Shown piece after piece: positions 20,200 to 32,200 of a stretch of 64,000 bases of DNA (within the stretch, counting starts at the first letter, position 1; every line of letters starts with the position of its first letter). Position numbers and translations under genes: made by a program. The stretch spans positions 42,080-106,079 of the forward strand of contig MNCI01004154.1 of NCBI GenBank assembly GCA_015680685.1, written 5' to 3'. The notes under the pieces were generated by a model that searched no databases, was not told where the DNA came from, and saw only the letters and a program-made list of their open reading frames with translations. Origin of the DNA: Gnetum montanum (Eukaryota; Streptophyta; Gnetopsida; Gnetales; Gnetaceae).

Positions 20200-22811
20200 T
20201 GACTATTTGGGATGTGACCACCAATGTTGGGGCCTCCATTGTCATGACCCTAGGAAGTCACAAGATCGAAGGTGTTCTTCAAACAGGGTTTAGATCCTTG
20301 TTGGTCTCTGGCAACACCAAGGCCCAGATATCTCCAAATAAACTCAATAGTTATAAAACAAACTATTCATTAGTATGTGTTTATTGTTGCAAGTGTTAAA
20401 ATGATTGGATTGTGTATAAAACTGTAATTAGCTATCATAAAAGAAATTCAACTATCTTTGTCAAATAATGTGAGTTTTTGAAGATTCTTATTTTTTTTCA
20501 ATCACTTAGTCTATACGGTCCCTATATTATGTTACTTGTAATAAATAAAATTTTGCAAAATTGTTTGAGCACAATTCTACCAATCTACTCCTAATTTCCC
20601 CCAAAGAGAAAATTCCACAAGAAAACTAGAAATAGAGCAAGATGCAATGGACTTAGAAAGAGAAAGAAAAGACAGAATTTTTGTGTGAAATCTCAAGTTT
20701 TGTAATAAAGCTATTCCCAATTCAATAACTACAAATTTTTCAAACCTTCTAAGCTCAACAAGCAATTTCCTAAAAAACAATCTTATTATGCTACCAAAAA
20801 TGTTGCATAAATGACAAAGTACGAGTCTCTATTTTGGCTAGTTAATAGCTATCACAAATTGCATTCAAAAGAGCTTTCAAAAATTTGACACTTTCTTGAC
20901 TGAAATAGTAAGGCAATACACTTTTAAAAATGAAGCTACTTTAGGTATCTGAAAATACCAAAGATTTTTCTAGATTCTCTATGCTCAAAATAGGTATTTG
21001 TGTTAAGACATTACTATTAAATTGCTCTTGAGGCTTTTCAACAACATAAACTCTTTTATGGCTAATTTAATAGAAGTCTAATATTGTTAAAAAAAATAGA
21101 GCTATAAAAGAAACCTAAGAAAAATCCCAAAATTAAATGCCAAGCACAATACTAGATAAACCATTAGCTAAGTAACTAAAACAAAATGGGAAGAAATGAA
21201 TCACAAGATTAAAACAAAGTAGCCAAATTGATGTCTTTAGCAAGCCATCTTACAAAAATTCTTCAATTGTCATTTTTCAATCTTCTCCCTTCTTTTTTTT
21301 TTCTTTCAATTCTACCCTTAAAGCCTTTGTTATAGTTTTCTTGGGTAGTTACAATAATCATGAAAAGTTAAGGGTATTACAAATATCTAAGGATATTACT
21401 TATAACCACCTTAGAAGTTATAAGCTCCATAGGAAGTTATTAGAAATTTAAGCTATGGTGATCAAATGTTTCCTTGGTAAAAAATATCATGTATATCACC
21501 ATAGGAAGTTACAAAAAATTGAGAAATGTATGCCAAATTTGGCAAGTGTCCCATAAGAGACTACAAATATATTGGAGAATTAAGCATAATTTCCTATGGA
21601 AAGTGAAATTAGATTTATCAAACATTCATAAATCTTTTTCCCCTAAGCTGTAAACCTTTTTCATATTTTAAACAATGCAATATATATATTTCTTAAAAAT
21701 AATGTTGTTAAGGGTTCGTAGCATTATTTCCACTTTGTCGACATGTTTACACAAGACATGTAAACAAAACAATTGTATGTTTATATCATGTCTTAATATC
21801 ATGTCATCCTCTTCTTGCATTCGGGGGAAAACCTATCATCTGTGATGCCATGCTATGACTTCAATATCATCTCCTCTCAGCTAAAATAGATGCTTTCTTG
21901 CCCTTCTTTGATGGACCATACAACTACACCATCATCACCTTTGTTGCCACGCTACCATCATAACTACCATTAGTGATGGCTTCGCCTAAGCCATAGGTGT
22001 TGTTTTGGGTCATGACGTGACCTAGCCAAGAGATCTCACATGTTTCCTCATTGTTATAGTCTAGTTTAATATATTCTTTACTTCCGTCTCTATTGTAGGG
22101 TTTCTTCATTGATAAATTTGTGTGCCCTACACCTAAGTTTGGGCTTAAAATTTTACCGATTTTCATATATTCATTGTTCATTTCTTCTACTTCTAATTGG
22201 TTCCATTGAATAAGAAATTTTTCTTAGGGTTTCATGATGCATTTTTGGTATTGTTAATTTGAATTTTTATTATTCACTTTCAAATCCTAGATGATGCTCC
22301 AATATTTTTTAAAATATTTATCGATTTTGAAGCTTTGTTAAGCTCTACACTCTCGTGTCATTAAATTTTCATGGCTGATGCAGTGGATAGCAAATAGTTA
22401 GAATTTTTGTGCAGATAATGGTATTTTATTAGATCTAGCCTTTAATGTTTTGCAACTCTGTGAAAAATCTCTTGTTGCTCTATAGCTAGCAGGTTCTAGA
22501 ATATCCTTAAACAATGTTAAATAGTTACAATTGGCTCCACTATGTTTTACTTAAATGAACAACTATAATACTATTATTTTTCTCCTTTCAAAAAATTTAA
22601 TTCATGACAATTGAAGCCAAGCTGCATGGTTGTAAAAATTAGATACCCTACTTGTTCATAAACACACTTCCATTCTCCAAAAAGGTAACTGAACTTTTGT
22701 CTCTTTTCCACTTGCAAGCTATCTTGAATTCACTAATAACATTTGGATCTCATGAAACCAAAACATTAATTGAAAACTTCTTCTTCACAAGATGGCTTAA
22801 ATGTATCAACA
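20200..22811 (-). repeat. 5' LTR of gypsy element 2 (about 2.6 kb)
   Basis: The outer end is firm: TGTTGATAC starts at 22811, and at 22812 the host chromovirus frame resumes. The inner end (AGTCA at 20204-20200) is set by the primer site. The outer 1.5 kb matches the 3' LTR at 12030-13553. The inner 0.8 kb (20205-21030) matches a separate fragment at 24130-24965. The region in between (21030-21300) is AT-rich and unique here. Confidence 0.7.
21924..22181 (-). CDS. ORF inside the LTR of gypsy element 2 (5' copy), 85 codons, unknown
   Basis: This is the counterpart of 12600-12980, reading KILSPNLGVGHTNLSMKKPY and AITNGSYDGS. It opens at a Met-Asn-Asn shared by both copies. The frame stays open to 21924 and is then broken by a stop that the other copy lacks. 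Function unknown. Confidence 0.3.
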   Translation of the reverse strand: MNNEYMKIGKILSPNLGVGHTNLSMKKPYNRDGSKEYIKLDYNNEETCEISWLGHVMTQNNTYGLGEAITNGSYDGSVATKVMMV

Positions 22812-23795
22812 TTAACTTATTAAACAAACTAGCTAATTTCCTTACTATGAAGTCTTCAACCAACATAGAGAATGTTATGCAATTGTTCATCTTAAAGATT
22901 ATTTAGTTGCATGACATTCCTGCCAAGTTTATATTAAATCATGATGCCAAATTTACTTTTTAATTTTGGTGAGCATTCATGAACAACCTAAGCGCTAGGC
23001 TAAATTTAAGTTTTGTGTATCATTTGTAGATGGATGAAAAGGTTAAAAGAGTCAACCAAGTGTTTGAGAACATGCTTTTGTCTTGTGCTTTGTAGTTTTT
23101 GTACATCTAGAATAGTCTATTATCATTGGTAGAGTTCACCTATAATAATAGTTATCAAGAAAGTTTGAAGGTAGCTTCATATGAAGTCTTGTGATGCTTC
23201 TTTGTGTTGGGACATGATTGAGTATAGGTAGTGGACCAATTTGAACATAATATTATGCACAACATAGTAGATTAATGAGATTCAAGAGCAACTTAAAGCA
23301 ATTCAAGAATATGAGGCTATGCAAACTGTAAGAGAAAACCTCTCAAGTTTATGGTTGATGACAAGGTGTTCATTTGTGTCTTTCTATTAAAATTCTTGAT
23401 GCATTTTGGTTGAATATACAAGCTTGCACCTCATTAGATTGGATATTGTAGCATTCTTTAGTGCACAAGAACGGTGGCATATCGCATGAGTTTACCTCTA
23501 TAGTTTTCAAGCATCTATGATGTTTTTCATATGTCCATGCTTCAAAAGTATGTTGTTAATGACAATCATGTCATCAATTAGACTAAAGTAATACTTCAAG
23601 TTGATGCTTCATATGTGGAGCATCCCACTAAGATCATTGACCAAATGGAGAAATAGTCATGTGGTAGGGTAGTCTCCATGATGAAGGTCTTGCAAAGTCA
23701 TCATGGTCCCAAAGAAGTGACTTAGAAACTTGAGTCTAATATGTGATCATCCTATCCTAAGATCTTCCAGGAGAAAGATTCTTAGGAGGGAAGGA
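22812..23795 (+). pseudogene. Integrase and chromodomain of a Tekay-like chromovirus (5'-truncated)
   Basis: The frame picks up exactly at the LTR edge with NLLNKLANFLTMKSS (the TKSAHFLP region) and continues with LHDIPAKFILNHDAKFTF (SDRDAKF, second catalytic Asp now Asn). FWxAFMNNLSARLNLSF and VKRVNQVFENML follow, where TERVNQ has lost its catalytic Glu to Lys. VEFTYNNSYQESLKVASYEV is a hallmark of this lineage. The C-terminus, with SMMKVLQSHHGPKEVT and SSYPKIF, fits a chromodomain, which targets insertion to chromatin. The 5' half is missing on the far side of gypsy element 2. Confidence 0.8.
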
Positions 23796-24118
23796 TGTAA
23801 CATCATATGGTTTTTAGATGTTTTGGTTAGTATCTCTCTCCTAATATTTTTGTAATGCCAAGTTGTATGTTATGCTTTGGTCATGATAGTGCTTGATTAG
23901 ATTTTCCAACTTCATATTTTTTTATTCTTAATGTATTTTATATTTATGCATTAATTTAGTTGTATGCCTTTTAGATTTTTTAGATAATGTACACTAATCT
24001 GGTAAATGAGTTTTGAAAGGTTCTCATGGAGGCTATGGTATCGACATGGCATGGCATGTGATACATTGTTAATTTTGGTATGAATTAATAATTTTTTAAT
24101 AAATAAATAGTTATGGTA
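23784..24118 (+). repeat. Polypurine tract and 3' LTR start of the Tekay-like element
   Basis: The purine run AGGAGGGAAGGA (23784-23795) directly precedes TGTAACATCATATGG, a TG start at the expected place for the LTR. TATTTTATATTTA near 23936 could be the promoter TATA. The LTR end is not clear. By 24130 the sequence is a fragment of another LTR. Confidence 0.6.
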
Positions 24119-24129
24119 TTATTGGAAAC

Positions 24130-24965
24130 CATTTGGGATGCAACTACCAATGTGGGATGCCTCATGATCTCTAGACCCTAGGAAGTCACAAGATTAAAGG
24201 TGTTCTTCAAACACGGTTTAGATGCTTACTAGTCTTTAGTAACACCAAGGCCTAGATACCTCCAAATAAACTCAGTAGTTATAAAACAAACTATTCGTAA
24301 GTATGTGTTTGCTGTTGCAAATGTTGAAATGATTGGGTTATGTATAAAAATGTAATTAGCTATCATAAAAGAAATTCAACTATCTTTGTTAAATACTATG
24401 AGTTGTTGAAGATTCTTATTTTATCCAATCACTTAGTCTATATGGGTCCTATAGTACGTTACTTGTAACAAATAAAATTTTGGAAAAACATTTGAGCACA
24501 ATTTCGCTAATCTACTCCTAATTTCCCTTAGAAAGAAAATTCCACAAGAAAACTAAAAATAGAGCAAGATTCAATGGACTTAGAAAGAGAAAGAAAGGAA
24601 AGAATATTTGTGTGAAATCTCAAGTTTTTAATAAAGATAAATTGACACAAGAAAATAATTCACAATAAAGCTATTCCCAATTCAATAACTACAAATTATT
24701 CAAACCTTCTAAGCCTAACAAGCAATTTCATCAAAGAAAATCTTAATATACTACCAAAAATGATGCGTAAATGACAAAGTACAAGTCTCTATTCTGGCTA
24801 GTTAATAGTTATCATAGATTTCGTTCAACGTAGCTTTCAAAAATTTGACAATTTGTTTATTGAAATATGAAGGCAATACACTTTAAAACAATGAAGCTAC
24901 TTCAGTCATCTCAAAATACCAAATATTTTTCTAGATTCTTTAAGACATTAAATATATTACTTTTT
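24130..24965 (-). repeat. Fragment of a second LTR of the gypsy element 2 family
   Basis: This aligns by eye with 20205-21030 (R-U5 end), sharing words such as CAACACCAAGGCC, TCCAAATAAACTC and AATTAGCTATCATAAAAGAA, with scattered substitutions. No primer site follows at its inner end. It is either a truncated solo LTR or the remains of another insertion. Confidence 0.65.
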
Positions 24966-25379
24966 TATAGTTTAATCTGTTGTTCTTATCATGCTATAAT
25001 TTATTATTTTGTTTTTCACTGATTTTGGGTTTATGGATTTTATGAGAATATGCATTAATAATTTTTGGGATTGGATATTGTACAAAAGATCAATATCTTA
25101 GTTTCACATGTTCATTTTAGCTTCAATAATTGAGGGTTTCATTCACTTCATGAAATCTCAGAGTTTCATGAAGTTTTAATGAATTTGCTAAGGGTTGAAT
25201 CCTATGCATCATGTTGTTGCCTTGTGATCTATTTACCATTATTTGTGGATTCATTGGTACTTAGTAGATCTGATCCTTCTTATCCCTAATATCTCTTGTT
25301 GATTATAATTATTTTTTACCTCTTTTTGCCTTTTTTTTTCACACTTTTGTAGATTTTCATTTGAAACCACAAGTCAACC
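24966..25379. other. Unassigned AT-rich stretch
   Basis: No gene, terminal repeat or known element recognised. Confidence 0.3.
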
Positions 25380-25965
25380 ATGGGTCATGGTATAATTGCT
25401 AGTACTAATCCTAAGTTGTGGTAGGGTCATGATGGAGGCATGGTCTACCCTTATCCATTTTGTGCCAATTCTAGTCTCTATTTTGTAAAACCTACAAAAT
25501 CTCAAGAATACCATGAGTCATGATCAAGTTATGATCTCATTCCATAAGTCATGGTCAGGCCATGATGGAGTCTCTCATATTGTTATTGAATTTTTATCTT
25601 ACTTTGTAAGATTTTTTTCAAGCCATAGGTCATGGTCTAGTCATGGTTTATCATCACAAGTCATGGTAGGATTGTGGTCTAGTACCACGAGTCATGGTGA
25701 GGTTATGATCTATCATCACAAGTCATGGTAAACTCATGGTCAAGTTTGAGTGAGTTCTTATTGTTGTTTCTATTTTTCTGAGTTATTTCTTTATCTTCCT
25801 AGTCAGCCACTACTCATGGTCTAGCACCACAAGTCATTATCAAATTGTGATAAGATTTTGTTAAGGATTTTCATCTTAGTTTTTGTCAATCAGTATTCTA
25901 AAGATACCACAAGCCATGGTTAGGTCATGATCAAGTTATGGTAAGTTACAATGAGTCATGGTGAC
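25380..25965 (+). repeat. Irregular minisatellite built on ACCACAAGTCATGGT
   Basis: About ten copies of CAAGTCATGGT or close variants (GAGTCATGGT, CTCATGGT) occur at uneven spacing, often next to ACCAC. The reverse complement of the same word makes up the clusters at 27811-27930 and 33725-34060. An open frame at 25513-25731 is only a translation of the repeat. Confidence 0.6.
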
Positions 25966-27810
25966 ATCGTGGTATTTATTTTTACTATTCCTATCCCTTG
26001 ATACTGTTGATGCTTAACTCAACTTAGGTTGACACTTCTTACTCTTGTTGGACTTAGTTTATGAACCTAAATTATCTTGGTTTCTCATTTTCATGGATCT
26101 TTTGGTTGTTGGATGTTGTTGTGCTCTCCATCATCAATATATGGTTTACCTTGTTTGGATGTCATTATATGTATGTTTAATTATATGCAGCTAGCATTGA
26201 GTTGTGTGACTACTTAGAGATAAGCTCCATAAAGATATTTAATATTTGACCTCCACTAGGTTACATCAATGTGGCTTTCCTTATAGGCCCAATCTTACAC
26301 AAGAGGGTAATTCATGGTTCATTGATTCTTTCTTTTCATTTGATGCATCCAAAATATTAAAGGTGAATCTTAGATGCTGCCTCTAGCAATGGTATATTTG
26401 GTTTGAGACTAACAACACACCCATGTGCATGTTAGTGTGATTTTTGATTTGGCATTTGAAAAATTAAGTATGAATGAAAACATTAACACATTTGAAACTA
26501 AATGTAGTGTTTGCTAGCCTCCTTATTTGTAGGTTTATGGGTGGAGTGGATAGTTTGGCTTGGTTACAATTTTTTGATGTTGCATCGATATGGTTGTGCG
26601 CTCTTGGATGTTTAGTTTATTTCATGTATTCTAACATGTTTTGCAGGCCAGCATGCCTCACTTAGCCATAATGAGAACTATCCTCGATTCAACTAGAAGA
26701 TGTGCTAAGGCTCCTCAATCAATGTATATTGATCCCTCTTTTATTTAGAAGTCATCAAAGCTAACTCAAGCATGAGGATCTTTGTGGTTTTACTAACTAT
26801 GAGGTGTCATGTCATCTTTAGACGTTGTTTTTGTTATTATGTATGAGACTTATGAAATCCATGTTTATATGTATCTCTTTTTTATGTTTTATGTATCGCA
26901 TTATGCTTAGTTATATATGTATGAACATATATATTTGGATTATTTTGGTTCTTTATGAGAGCTTTTGAATTTTCAGTTTATGATGTTTATCTCTTCTTTG
27001 TTTATATCAATTTTAGCTTTTTATTTTTAATGGCATATGTTTCTTATATTCTATTATCTAGTTTCTTCTTTTCCTTCCTCTAATTGTTTTACCATAAGTT
27101 TCATTCCATTCTCTTTTTGATGCATTAGTCTTGTTTTATTTATTGCTTTTCTTACCATGACCAATTGTTCTATACCCAACATAATGCTCTTCAACTTAAG
27201 GCTAGGAAGGAAGATGTTACAGAGCTCCCTTCTAATCTTCTTTCATTCTTACAGTATATCTTCCAAATGAAGCTACCCAACAATAGGCAACAATGAATTC
27301 TCATAATGCTCTCACAACCAAATCTTTCATTCTATTAGTTTGCTTACATTTTCACAAGTTGACTCTTATGCTCTCATATTTTTTTCATTCTCACACTTAG
27401 TTCTTATTCTCTTAATTAGGTCTCAATTACTCTCATTTTCACAAATATTTTCATAGTTTAAAAGATAAATAATTTAGTTGAAGTGAAGAGGATTATGATG
27501 AACTGATATTGTTGATATAATATTTAGAAGATTAGGCACTTTACCTATTTGTATATGTTGATATAATATGTAGCTTTCACTTTCAAAATTATAAGATTTA
27601 GATGCATCCACTGGTTTCAACAAGTTTAATGAATTTGGTAGATTTGATAAAGTATTTTTATATTTTAATTTATTCCAAGGCTTCATTGATAAGTTTAAAA
27701 AACATATAACGTATTGTAAAGTTTGTTTGCAAGATCAAATTTTGTAGTGGTGCTTAGATCCAAGTTGAAATTCTTGATTCACACTATTTTCTATTTTACT
27801 TTTAGAACCA
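25966..27810. other. Unassigned AT-rich stretch
   Basis: Several short open frames (for example 26474-26665) have no motif. Nothing here can be placed in a known family. Confidence 0.3.
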
Positions 27811-27930
27811 TGACCTCATCATAACTCAAGGTGAGTTCATTTTAGAAAATTAGGTAAACCACTACTTGTGGTTATCTCATGATCTGACATTTTGCAGACC
27901 ATGACTTGTGGTCCTCTTGTGGTTCATTAT
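27811..27930 (-). repeat. Small cluster of the dyad minisatellite, inverted orientation
   Basis: Contains ACCATGACTTGTGGT and ACCACTACTTGTGGT, which match the reverse complement of the 25.4-26.0 kb repeat word. Confidence 0.5.
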
Positions 27931-28319
27931 TTAAGAGAGAAGTTACTTTAGGAGACTAAGACATTTAATTTTAAAGGAAATTTTCTATTATATTTATAAT
28001 GTACCATTAGTTTTGAAATTTTAAAAAAATTTATTTTTTCATTTATTCTCTAATTAATCAAATTTTAACATCATAAAGTTTGGTTGCTAATTAATTTTTT
28101 TAATAATAATTTCATATTTACACACAATAATAAATTCAAAGCATATCTAATATTGAGTTTTAATTATCTAGTAAGATACATGGTATTATATTTTTCTTCT
28201 TTTGAAATTCTATTAATATTTAAAGAAACAAGTCATAACATTTTAACATATAAACACTACAAATATAACTTGTTTTGTTTATAATTCAGAATTCTAAGAG
28301 AATTACTACAAATTTATAG
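27931..28319. other. Very AT-rich spacer
   Basis: Mostly A and T; no supported feature. Confidence 0.3.
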
Positions 28320-31300
28320 ATGTTACTATGAATTTTGATGCATAGCCTATTTAGTCTCTTTCTTAGTCCATTTCAGTGTGTCCTTGATTATTGTCTTTGC
28401 TTTTGTATTCAGTCTCACCTTTTTCTCATCTTCTATTTTGCCTATCCATGTGTAAACCACTAGGCTAGGCTACATTGTTCTAATATCAGTATCTTTTGAA
28501 TTATATATCCATTTGCAATCCAACAATTTTTCCTTTACTATTAAGTTTGACCCAAATTATTCCATTGTTATTTACTTTATTCTATCTTTCTGGAAACTTA
28601 TATTCATAGCCCTACCTAATGTATATGTCATTTTCTTCCAATCCTAATATCAAAAATGGATTAAATATCCTCTTTGACTTTTTATTTTGTAAGCCAATGT
28701 ATGCATCATTTTGTTCCTCTATATAAATTTTATCATGTTCACATGTAGGACATAAAAGAAAAATTTTTAAATAGTTTTTGGCTAGAAATTTTACATAGCT
28801 ACATTCCTACATATTGTTGTCTCATGAAAAGCTTGTAAATTTTTTGAAACTATTTTCTAGTAATTAATTCTTTTGCTTCATTCTAACTTGTTATTTTGTA
28901 TAAGATCTTTCATCATCTCTTCTCATGTCTTTATGTGGAATTTAATGCAATCTGTAATCATTGGTATGTACTTATCATCATCATCATCCTAGTCTTATCC
29001 TAACAAAATGATGTCAGCTACATAAGTTCTTTTTTACCATTCATCTTTATGAAAAGCTAGATCCTTTTTTATTTATAGTTTCTTTAAATCATCTTTGAAT
29101 TTTTTTTTCCTATGTCTTCTTTGGTCTTCCTTTCAATGGCTTTCTTGGAATAGTGATGTAGTAATATTTGTTTATAGGCTTATTTTTTGATCTTCTTTGC
29201 ACATGTCTATTAGCTCAAAAACATGAGCCCACTCAAAAACAATCTAGATAACTCATTTTAGATGGTTGTTGTCTCTAGTTTCACTAAGACACAGATTCCT
29301 CCAAATAGCTTCTACTAGTATAAATGAGATAATTGTGGCTAAGTCTATAACAAAGATATGATGTTATGGATAAATCTATGTTAATAATGAAATACTCAAA
29401 GTTTATGTTGCAATCAATATAACCATTAGCCCCCTCTTCTAGCTATCTTTTAATATAAAAATAAATATCAATAGCTTTCTCTCCATCTAATTTTAAGTTC
29501 TACATAGTTGAAATAGTAAATCAAAAAATTTTATAGAACACACCATTCCTTCAATTTGAGCTATCTGTCAACAAACTTTTCAAGGATACATTTTCCAAAA
29601 GTTATACTAAATAGAGAAAAAATATAAGATTAACAAGTATTCATAGAGCTAAAAATTATATTAAATATGAAAACAATTCTATGATAAACTAATTCCGAAC
29701 TACAACATAAAGAAGCTATCCCATTCAATCATAATAATAAGAACAAGCTAAACCTAAGCTTTTAGAGAAAATAACTTATTCCAAAACCTATCATTCGTAG
29801 TTATGCATGAATTAAAGTAAATGAGCAAAGAAGCTATCTATCTAGATACAAATTAAGATAAAACTAAAATAGATAGATTGAATCTATTTAGAATGCCATT
29901 ATAGAAACAATCTTTACAAGCTTTTCCAAAAGCATTTTCTCCCCTTATAAAAAGTATCCCTCTAATAAATCTACTTTAGGCATTATATAGTAGCCACTAG
30001 CAATTACAAGAATTACAAGATCATGGCTTCATCAATTTCATATTTTTTCATATAATTGTAAACCATTGGATAGTTTCTCAATGACCTAAAAAGCTTTCTT
30101 TATTTTTTGAATGTGGAATGCTTTCATCGATAACTGCTAAGATAACTTCCCATGACTAAGCAAATTTTTTATAGCTTGATTCAGTCTATATAGCTTAGTG
30201 TTGTCAAGCTCTTAATAATGTCTTCAACTCTTATTTCACAAGTACTTAATTCTATTATAGAGTTCGTTGTCTCAATTATTGTAGCTCTTGCACTTGAACA
30301 AGTTTGCTCCAACTCTATTTTTTTCTAGGTAGCTTCAATCATTATCCTTGTAACTACCATCATAATAATATCCAAAAAAATCTTGTTTATGTTGTGGAAA
30401 TATTTCTCTTTTTACTCTAGCTATTTCAAATAGCTCTTGAGCTCTTCTTTCCATTTTAATAAAAATGGCTTGGTTTCCTTTTACTTCTTTAATCTCATCT
30501 CTAGTCTTTTTTGTATGGACTTTAGTAATTAACTCTTGGAAATTTGGCTATGACAAGTAATAATAATCCAAAGCCTTGTCCTTTTTAGCTTGTTGTAATT
30601 CAAAGCTCATAGTAAATAGTTTCTTCTCTAATTACATCACAACCTACTCATTATTTTCCAACAAATACTCTTTAATGATGATCATAGCTTTTAGTTGTTC
30701 ATTCTCATCTTTGGATCTTCTTAACTCTTCTCATAGTCTGGCTATTTCTTATTCATTTTGCATAGATACTCCTTGAGCTTAGCTATTTGCTTGTCAACTA
30801 CTTATTCCATGTCTTTGATTAGAATAGCTATGGTTTCTGACATGTCTTGATGGAATATTACTAGCTTTTATCCTTCAATTTGTGGATCATCTTTCTTATA
30901 GGGGGAAGATGATACTTGCTTCTATTTCTAGCTTGGTAGGGAGCTTCTAACTTATAATAATTCATCCTTAATCTCATTTAACTTTGAAGGACCAAGTTGC
31001 TTCCTTCATCAAATAATCTAATGGAAAGTCCATGGTTATTAGAGCTAATGCTAAGCTCTCCCCTTCTTTCTATTGTTGTTACTATAGCTCTTTTAGCCTC
31101 TATTGCTCCAATAGCTATTAATGCTATTATTTAAGAATCTCTCACTACTATTTTTCTTTATTATATTTTATTTGTTCAATCCTTATCTTTCTGGTTGCCT
31201 TTACTCTCACATACTTAGCTCCATTTGGTAGGAATCTTTCATCTTGCATGCCTTCTTCTAGATCCTATAGCTTCCAAGAGAAATAATTCTCTTCTAGCTG

Positions 31301-32200
31301 AGCTAAATATTCATCAAGAAATTCAAGCCAAGGATGAAGTTTTGAAATAGTTAAAGAGAAGTTTATCAATGAAGCTTCCATTCTCTACCTATGTTCTACC
31401 AGTTATTGAAGTATGTAGATGGATGGAAAGCAAAGATCATCATTTAGTAAGGGATACTTAAATTTTAATAGCATGTATTAAAGGATAAGCTTTCAAGCCC
31501 CAGATTTATTAGCCCATATTTGGTGATAGTGGAAGTGGGAAGGTAGTTATGGGAAAGTCCCATAAGGCATAATGACAAGCATAAAGAAGTTTTTCCTTTG
31601 AATTTTAGTTTTTGAAAATTCAGTATTGTAGCTCGGAAGAAATCATAACAAGGATCTTCAAGGAAAGCCCTTTTCTATGCTACATAGCTAACAAAAATAG
31701 GGGTCATTCTTTCAGGTGCAGCAACCTCACTCAACAAATAATCCATTAAAATGAGCTTAAGCTTAATTGAACCCCTTATTCTTGAATTTTTTCCAAACTA
31801 CTGTATAATACATTGTTCATATATTGTACATGAAAGAAATTCTCTTTATTGCTACCTAGGACCAGACATAATAATCAAATACTAAATTTATCTCATAACT
31901 TCAACAAAAATTTAAAGTTGAAATAAAAATTCTATGAGAAAACCTGGGCTCTGTAGCTTTGGGAATGGTATTTCAATATCCCTAGGCTTTTGCAAGATTG
32001 GCCAACAAGAACCTGAAAACTTTGTCCATTTCTAGATGAGCCCAAAATTTGTCATGAGTATCTCCTCATTAGACTAATGAGCTTCTACTTATGTTATTTC
32101 AAGTTCTATGAGACCATAGAGCTCATCTACCTTTTTGATATTAATGTTTCTATCATTCTAGATCCCCCTCGAAGTGATGTTTATTCCTCTCATAAAGTAT
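28320..32200 (-). pseudogene. Second gene-like relic, Gln-rich and coiled-coil, unknown family
   Basis: The minus strand carries a series of protein-like blocks. Near 32150-31960 is VDELYGLIELEIT, then KWTKFSGSCWPILQKPRDIE. Near 31780-31480 is RGSIKLKLILMDYLLSEVAA and FLEDPCYDFFRATILNFQKL. Near 31400-31200 is MEASLINFSLTISKLHPWLE. A Gln-rich stretch (QQHQQLLEQQRLKELQQQQQ) lies near 31130, and 30760-30300 is a coiled coil (LREELRRSKDENEQLKAMII and IKMERRAQELFEIARVKREI). Near 29100-28340 there is a basic stretch, an Asp run and a final Lys-rich block. Stops, frame changes and at least one intron-like gap separate the blocks. No enzyme motif is seen. Confidence 0.45.

Larger units (their letters stand above)
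12030..22811 (-). mobile_element. Ty3/gypsy element 2, near full length, with long LTRs and two RNase H domains
   Basis: Minus strand, right to left: 5' LTR (22811-20200), primer site (20187-20170), gag, protease, RNase H of the archaeal-like type, reverse transcriptase, gypsy RNase H, integrase, C-terminal tail, polypurine run, and truncated 3' LTR (13553-12030). The two LTRs share about 1.5 kb, and both begin with TGTTGATACATTTAAGCCATC-like sequence. The element lies inside the integrase of a chromovirus, whose frame resumes at 22812. All genes carry stops and several frameshifts. The dual RNase H places it near the Tat-related plant gypsy lineages. Confidence 0.8.

Noticed and set aside
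25513..25731. 72-codon open frame with repeated SHDQVM/SHG words
   Set aside because: It is only a reading of the dyad minisatellite.
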